Source of the DNA: Primula veris
Taxonomy: Eukaryota; Streptophyta; Magnoliopsida; Ericales; Primulaceae
Reading direction: 5' to 3'
Length of the DNA: 64,000 nucleotides
NCBI GenBank assembly: GCA_963682055.1
Contig: OY821745.1
Location: forward strand, 18,845,342 to 18,909,341
Shown: one piece after another, positions 11,501 through 20,500 of the stretch
How positions within the stretch are numbered: position 1 is the stretch's first letter
Layout: each line of letters starts with the position of its first letter
Program-made: the position numbers and the translations under genes
The notes under the pieces: generated by a model
The model's input: the letters and a program-made list of their open reading frames with translations, nothing else
What the model was told of the DNA's origin: nothing
Database searches by the model: none

Positions 11501-14500
11501 AAAGGATAAAAAAAACGGTTCAATCTCCATACTAAACATGAAGTAAAAGAACGACAAAAGCGAAGTTATTAAGGTTGTATTGCTAAATTATGAAGAAGAA
11601 ACTTGGGTTCACAGTGTTGCAGTTCTAAATGAAATTGCTTACAGATGAAAATTGAATTTTTTTGTACATAAAAGAAAGATTATGTACACCCTTAACCAAG
11701 TGAAATTCAATAACATGAGCAACAAGACAAAATATGATGTATAGTTAAAGTTCTTTCTAGAATACAGGAGATGACATAAAATTGCACAAGGGTTTACTCA
11801 AACTTCGGAGTCTATGAAGTAGTCGAAGTTCCTGTGAGTATACTAGTGATTGCTACTGCCAATAAAGTGGTTAGGAAAACATTTTTCAAGGGAAAAAGGT
11901 TATCGTGTTTGTAATTTTAAGAAGCAGACTAAAGTTAGGGTTGTTAGAACATCAAAATAAAGCATGCATAGACACTAGACAGAAGAATATTTTTTTGCAA
12001 CTTCCCATTCCGGTATAATATCCAAAGAAAATGATCTCAATCTTGGATGTGCCTTAGAAAATTATTTATTGTTACCATAAGATTTTCTTATTTGTTTTTT
12101 TGATAATTAAATTCATAATTTAAAGGTATCCTCACTTTTGGAGGTGTAAGGGGCTGAACCCTGTGAGCAGGGTATACTGAGGCTCTACCACTTGGGGCGA
12201 CCCACGTGCTCTGTTACTAAAATTTCTATCATCAAGAGCATAAGACATAGTTTAAACAGTACAATATATGTATAAAGTTAGAAACCTATACATGCACTAT
12301 GAAAAATTAAAATACAAGATATATTTCATAAAGGCTATTCCCAGAGTTACATTTTCATAAAAGGGAACAACAGAGAGATGTACAGGCCTTGTAACGCAGC
12401 GTTGTTTTTTTATTTTCTAGTTCCTTCCTTAAATAAGAACCATCAGCTTCTTTCAGACGATTAAAACCTGCAAACAGATAAATTATAAGAAAAAGGAGAT
12501 CAACATTAATTTTGACCGACCGATATTACTTACATTGTTTATTTTGTTTCAAATAAATTGAAAGGGCTCGTATCTGTACTACTTTACTAGACATACGTAC
12601 CTGGTAAATCGTATATGTTTCCTAAGGAATTATTAAAACTTTTGTTGGTTGGGAAGGCATTAGGGTTCACAACTTTTCTGGAACATCATTACAAAATGAG
12701 TATCCAGAAGCAAATCTACATAGCAGAAGTTTAAATCGGAATGAACTTTAATCTACATAGTACCTACGTACTCTTAGATATTAATAGATCTGGATTTTAA
12801 ATCTGCTAATTGAAAAAGCAAGTTCTAAAAAAGCTGCCAAATTTCTCCTCGCAGTCTTACCTAATAATATACAGTTATTATCAGCATTTAGCAGTCTTCA
12901 TTTCAAATACAAATAGAACAAAAAAACGAGACCAAAAAGCTAAGTGAGAAATCTGAACATACTTTCAGCTTTTGCATCGGTTACATCTATAAACTCAAAG
13001 TCCTCATGTGCGTCAGACTTCTGATTTTTTCCTTCAATCTGACCGACTGGTTTTGATTCATCCAAATTGAACAATGAATTAATAAAATCATCTCTTCGAT
13101 CTTCCTCATGGTTTCTTGTATCTAATGATTCCCCTGTAAAATTAAAATAATTTGGAAACCGTCAGCAGATGCAAAAGAACCATAGGTGAAAGATGTATTA
13201 GAGTAATGGTATATCAGGTTAATGTATAAAGAAAGCAAAACGGAACCTGCATAATTAACTGTTCTAATCAAACTCATTCACAAATATATTTACATATATT
13301 ACCTTTTTCCCATTGTTTGGAAAGCATAGCGTATGGCTCTGTAATAAGCAGTTGCACAGGAAGATCTGGAAATAGGCGACATAAACTAAATGCTGCAACT
13401 TTATTCTGTGCATCCTGATACATGAAAGGTCAAAACAGTGACGTTAAGTAAGTGCTCAGTTTAAAATTTAGTAATTAAAAAATAGCTGAACTGGCCGAGA
13501 TCAAAAAAGGTTGAAGGTAGATATGATGCTGCTCTACACAAGCTTGTCAATACAATTTTTTATGAATCCCATTTGTAATATTAAGTGCAATCTTAAGATC
13601 CTAATGTTTGTGAATCGATAATAGAATGCTTGCTGTAACGACCCGGCCCAAACGGACCGAACCGCCACGCCCGTATCAACAATATTGTCCGCTTTGGCAC
13701 AACTTCCCAGGGGGGTCACCCATCCTGGTACTACTCCAAGCTAAGCACGCTTAACTGTGGAGTTCCGTCCTCGTTGTTGTGCCGCACGGCTTTAAAAGGC
13801 CTTGTTGATAGGAAATGGATCTTTAAGCTCATATACCACAGGGGTACTCTCATATCTGGGCGATGTGGGACTGACGCACAACACCGCACCACAGAATTTC
13901 CTTCCTGGAAATCTGAGTCGTCACACCTGCAAACACATAAAAAGTATGCCTAAACTCATATCTAGATAGAGAATTACGTAAAACCAACACCCTGTTCAAG
14001 ATGAACCTAGATAACTGTATTAACGTCCTAACATCTTGAATGTATGCTGCCACCTTGTTACTATTTGCTGACAAGGGGTTGCCTACAAAATTAAAACAAG
14101 ACCACGAGCTCTAAGACTGGACTACCAAATTGATAAAAACGAGAAAAGGAAATATGGGAAGACATTAAGGTTAGAAGTCATTAGGTACTCTGTTTTAACG
14201 ATCACAAATTTTAAAGTCGAGCAAAAATTATTTAGTAATGAATATTATGTAGCATTTTTCAAAAGTAAACAAGAGAAAGGAAGTGTTAAAGCATGAAATT
14301 AAATTTGGACCTCAGCAGAGTGAGAAGTTTCATCCTCACTAGGAAGTTCAAAAGTAACAAGGCCACCAGCTTTTTTGCTTTTACCCCTACCACTGGCTTT
14401 ACGCAGTATGCTAACAGTGTAACTGGCATTCTCTTTTTTCTCAGAAACTTTCTTGTACTTTGGTGCATCCCAACCTGATTTTTGGCAAAGCTGCTGAAGC

Positions 14501-17500
14501 AAAGCTTTTGGAATCCTTTTCGGATCACCCTGTTCTCACGCCCACAAAAGAAAAACTAAAAAACACGAATATGAAATACGATGTAAAACTGGAAGTGCAA
14601 AGTGAGGATCTTAAGTTAACCCAGAACAAAAAACTAGCATGAGGAAAACATATGTAAATACTATGAAGGAATGCACTTATCATTATAAGAGGAACTAGGG
14701 AACTAGGGAATTTCCTAGAAACAAATCAAGAATTAAGGCTCTGTTAGTTATAACGGAAAATATTCTGTGGAAAATTATATTCCTCTAAAACATTAGCCAG
14801 GAACTAGTTTTATTTTCTCATATTTTGTGACTGTTTGGAGCTGCGGAAAATTTTCCCTAGATATATTTATCCCAAAAAATTGTTAATATTTTGCAATTTA
14901 ATTCCTACTCTCGAGTTACTTTTACTTAATAGAAACTGTCTAGTCCAAGTTATCTTAGTATATTATAAGTTACTCTTTATTTATTAGTTTTTCTTTATAC
15001 ATATTAAGTTACTTTTTACATTATTTCTTTATTTGTTTGAACATATGAATGAAAAAAGTTAGATTCAAATTAAAAAAGTTACTCACAAGGTTAACCTGTA
15101 ATTTTTGTTGAACTTATAATTACCATTTCACTGGCGGTAAGTTAATTGTAATTTTTAAATATTTATGTTTTAATTATAAGAGTTACTAAATTGTAATCAA
15201 GTTAATTTCAACTTATTGGAACTAATGAGCAATAAGTAACTTTTATTTATTATGAGATGATGTCTTATAAAAAATATAACTAACGAGTATTTTTTTTAAT
15301 GTACAAGTGTTATTTAGACCTAAGATTCTTTTTTTTAGAAAAAAAAAATATATGTAAGTAACTTTTCTATGCAAGTTATTTTTTCCGTAGGATTTTATAT
15401 TCACTTGAAATAAGTCAAGTTTTTGGTAGCAAAATATTCCTTTTTACTTATTTTTGGTTAGCTTACACTTATAAGTTACTTTTTAAGTTACAACCATTAA
15501 CTTTAATTTACTTTTTTCTTAAAAATTAGATCGAGCCTATTTTATTGATTTTTAATTTTAAAGTTATTTAAAAAAAAAATGACTTTTAACTTGTAAATTA
15601 TTTTTAATTATGATTAGTTAGATTTCAAAATAAGTTACCTTTTGCTCACAAATTGGTTTCGGGAAATATTTTCTTGACAATTTTAGAGGAAGATATTTTC
15701 CTTAATTTTCCATCAACTCAGGAAAATATTTTCCTGAAAAACAGATTTTCGAGCGAAACAAACTCTCCAAGAAAATATTTTCCAGTCTCTATTCCCCGGG
15801 AAAACAGAGCCTAAGAGTCAAGACGGCCTCGCAATGACAGCACGATCTTAAACATGGAATAATTTTTTTGTATCCACGTGAGAGACTCTGATCCAATTTC
15901 CATTCACGTTTCAAAAACTGAAGCTCATTAAATAAAATAACATATCCATTAGTAAAACCTTACCACCAACAGATTTAAGTAATTACTATATGCCAAGAAA
16001 ATGTACTTTTGGTATGCAGCATTGTCTTTTTACCTTTTTCCAGATACCTTCTAGTTGCTCTAGACTCTTCTCATTAAAGCATTTTAGTTTTTCCTTTTGT
16101 AGCTTCACTAAATCAGGAGGTAAGACTTCACCGTCATCTTCCAGAAAGAAACCACCTAGCTCCACATCCTCAGATTCGTCTTCTCCTTTTTCTACAATTT
16201 CACGTATTTGGTTCGTTTTTTCCTCAGATTCAAATTTTTCTGGGACAGACGAGGTATCAACTTGAGCATCACAAGAAAAGACATTTTTGCCCTCCATACC
16301 AGAGGCATCCTCGGAGACATCAAAAGAAGAAGAGTCTAGCTCACATATCAACATGTCATCTGATATTCCTGTTCAAATAATTTATATCTTATCAGAAATT
16401 GATATCCAAAGCAAAGCTTGCCAGAAAATTCGCACGCAGTAATTATCAACCTAGAGAAGACATTTTTTGCTTAAGGTTAGATATAGCTTGACCAGCTTGC
16501 TGCTGAGCTTTCTTGTCTCCTCTTTTTTTGGCATTCGTAGCTTCCACCCGTGCATCATGGTAATCTTTGACCAGGGATTCTACAGACACACTTTGTGCTG
16601 GAACCTACCAAGAACGTGGACAAATTGTAAAAAAAAAAACAGATTTCAGAAACAACAGAGAGAGCCGAGAGGATGTCCTTTCTGCTAAAATAAGTTCAGA
16701 GGACAGCTCAACAAAAAATCCTACTAGACGACGAAGGAAACTTACAAGGCATAAATCTTATATGCCACGTCTCTATTCTGTTATTGTTAGTGACAGCTTT
16801 TATATATATAATTTTTTTTAAAGAGATTGATGCTTCTTCATTTTATCAGCTTTCTTGCCAACTTGAATAGAATTAAAGAAGCCTATATTTTGGCAAAGGG
16901 TATTAAAGAAAGCGGGGAACTTTTGTCACATTGTATAATTATACAGGGTCTAGGGAATAGAAGATATAATACTGATAGGCTGGTAATATACAATGATCCA
17001 ATTTTTATATACTTAAGCAAAAACATAGAATACACAGAGAACTAAAAAGGTACAAAATCAGTAATAAGCCGGGAGTTTCCAAAATGGCCCAGAAGGATTC
17101 AAGTACTTAGGGCTGACATGCTCTAAAGAATAATTTACTAATTTTGAAATTAAATGTGAATCCATCACTCCATTTCCTTCCTGAATGCCATGTTTGAAAG
17201 TGAGATGAAACCAAATGTGATCTAATTTTGTTCAATATCTAAGCCTATTTAGTATCATGAATCAAAACAAAAGAGGAGACGCTTTAGTATCATGAATCAA
17301 AAAAAAGAGGAGACACATATACTATTGATTTGTTCACGGGAAAGACGAGCCTATTATAACTGTTCTCTGAACATCTAGGAGAAATTTATTTTTAAAAATG
17401 TTCAGAAAAATAAATACCTCCTCTCCAGCTATACCATCTTCCCACGTATCATTTTCTTCCTGCAAATTTCAAAATTTTATAATTATAAGCTCCTCCAATA

Positions 17501-20500
17501 GTTGAGTATGTCAGGTAACTTATTCATAGAACGTGAGAAGCATGAACACATATTTTAAGAACTTTTATATGATTTTCCTTCTCTGGAGAACCAAAGTTTC
17601 ATCAAAGAAATTAACACTAAAACTAGAATAACAACTTGGAACTTAAAAAGGGTGCCAACTAGGTAGTGAAAGATCATAATGAAATTAACATGAGCTTCCC
17701 ACTAGACCAAAAGAAAGACACAAAGTGTTGAACAACTGGCAAAGTACTTACATGACCGGGTGAAAAAAAGTTTTATCTGCTTCTCCTTATAGGAAAACCA
17801 AAGTTTCAGCAAAAAAAATTAACTCGAAAACTGCAACAGCAACTTAAAACCCGAAAAAGCTTCCATTTAGGAGAAACTGAGAGATCCTACATGACTCAAT
17901 AGTGAAAAACATAAGTAATTTTTTGACACGGTTAAGGTTACCTCTTCTTGTTGTTCCATATATTGCCGAATCCAATCTGCTTGAGACGACTTGCAATTAT
18001 CAAGAGTAGCATCATCAACACGCGGTTTAATTCTAACATTAAATTCAGATGTATTTTCCTGGATCCTGGTAGATGAATCTACAGGCTGCCAGTCTCGTTG
18101 TGCAGGTAATATTACACCTACAGCATTTCCTACAGTAATACGTTGAGCACGATGTTATTTACTGGATAATTTGAATTCCCCTAAGGCTCTGTTTGTTGAC
18201 TTAAACGGTGGAAGGAAAACATTTTCTTTTCCAAATCTTAAGCAAGTCGGGGGAATACGATAGCCCCAATTACTAGGAAACATTTTACTCTACCAGCAAA
18301 ATCACCAAAGGACAAGATATACATAATGTTATTTCCGCTAAAATCACCAAAGGACAAGATATACATGATGTTACCATATCTACATGTAACCTTTTACTCT
18401 GTCCTTTCTTTCTCTTTCCCAATCTTTATTCAATTTGAATTAATCCTATATCCTTTTCTGAGTACATAAATTTACACATAATTGGTGAGTTCTTTTAATT
18501 TAATTAATGCCTTTTTTTTAAATTATTAGTAGTTGGATGAAGTAACTTGTGCTCTCAAACACATGATTATTTTTGTACTTGTAAGGCTTTAGTTTGATGA
18601 TGATGAGTATTATTGTTATACTTTTTTTTGTTGATGAACTTTTTTGTCTAAATATTTCACAACGTTTACACCAAATATAACATAAGTTCATATTATGTAT
18701 GCATTACATTTTTGTGTAAGATAAAAGAATTGCAAGAAACTAAAAAATCACAATTTTTCCAGAAAAAAATTCTTTAGCACCAAACACCCGGAAAATGCCA
18801 AAAACAAAAGCTTTCCATGCAAAAATTCTCAAAGTAAATAGTTTACTCCAGAAAGTACTTTATAGCAGAACAAAACAAACAAAACCTAAATACATAACTC
18901 TTAGATTCATCAAGACAATATAACAAAACCCACAACAATAATTGGTGGATACCTTCAGCTGCATATTGAGAAATTCCAGTAGTGAACTTCGAAGGAAGCT
19001 CAGTCCCAGGCAAGTTCAAGCATAGCCAGTCAAGAGCAGTTTCAAATGTAGCACTGTCCTGTTTATCAAAGACAACCTACTTCATATTATTGTTTCCTTT
19101 CTCATATTAGTCTCTACTCATACTTATCCAATATAATGTCAAACCAGCAAGAGAATGAAGCAATGAGTTATTGGAAACTCTGAAAAAAATTCAGTCCACG
19201 CCATTCTCTGAATAGTCTCTTTAGCAAATAAAGCTACTAGCAGTAAATTTCAGAAAATCATTGTTCGATGTATCTCTCTAATATTCCCATAAAATTAAGT
19301 GAAACACCATCTTGATTAGAACACAAGAGTGCAAAGAGTCCAGCAATTAGACCTGGTATTTAAGTCAAGACCAGGCACATACAGACTACTTGGGTTGGCA
19401 AGAACAAATTCGAATCGAGGTTGATTCAAGAATTAAGCTCAATCCTATTTCTAGACAAACCAGCTCATATTAAAACCACCAACTCGTAGCCATTTTGGTT
19501 CTACAAAAGCTATGAAAAATAAGATTTAAGAAACATCACGAATAATATAACCGACTCAGAGCAAAAAAGTACAATATAATAGCATCTGGTCAGGTGAGAA
19601 TTGACATTCAAATAAGAATTGACATTCAAATATAACAAAATAACATGTTTTCCCAAGGCTTTTATAAGTTCTAGCAAACCATGTATTTCAACTCATAGTT
19701 GTCCTGACTCCTGATTAAACAGTAGAGCTCATTACTATTTTCACCACATATACCAAAAAGTACTGAAGTTAGAACATGGAAAGTATATGAGGGTAGAAAC
19801 CAGTTTATTTCCAGACCAGCGACTCACGATAATCTGAAGTGTCTATACCCCTCACTTTACAGTAATTATTTGCACGAACAAATATATCAAGACAACTTGT
19901 TTGCAAGTGAAATGCTGCTTACTGGAGTAATGGAATATAAGCCCATCAAAGCTCACATTTTCACTTTCACTGTCTATATTAATATAGTAACATATACTCT
20001 TGAGAGTGCGATATTAATGTGTCATAAAATGGGAATTTTGCCTGAAATATGTCATATTATGGTAATTTCCTCATTAGAAAGGGATGTAAGTCGAGTTGCA
20101 ACAAATAGATACATCGTCCATACTATATAAACCATTTTTGGAGTGAGGTTGAGAGCGGAGAGGGTGGTCAACTGGTCATGACACGAGTATAGGTAAACCT
20201 TACAACTAGAGCTTCTCATACCGTACGGATATTCTTGCAGTTGCGGAACATGATTCATGTATGGGAGGGGATAAAGTTCATTCGATATTCTTACTTTTTT
20301 ATCAGGGGATAAAGTTCATTCGATATTCTTACTTTTTTATCATGCACGAGGCTAAGAGATATATTCGGCATATGTTCGCCAAAGTACATGGTAAAATATC
20401 AAAATTCTCTCAAAATGCAGGGGTGTAGCCCTTTTCGCCTATTCCTAGTTTTCTCCACTGGATTCTTTAGCTTCTTGTGTTAAAGTAATGAAGCATAATA

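Noticed and set aside
13690..13780. A 5S rRNA gene on the minus strand
   Set aside because: Only the 3' half resembles 5S rRNA, with mismatches, and it sits inside a TG...CA LTR-like unit. It is better read as part of a Cassandra-like LTR.
16467..16821. Plus-strand ORFs in the 16.5-16.8 kb region
   Set aside because: They overlap helicase exon 5 on the minus strand, which joins its neighbours in phase and carries family-like sequence.
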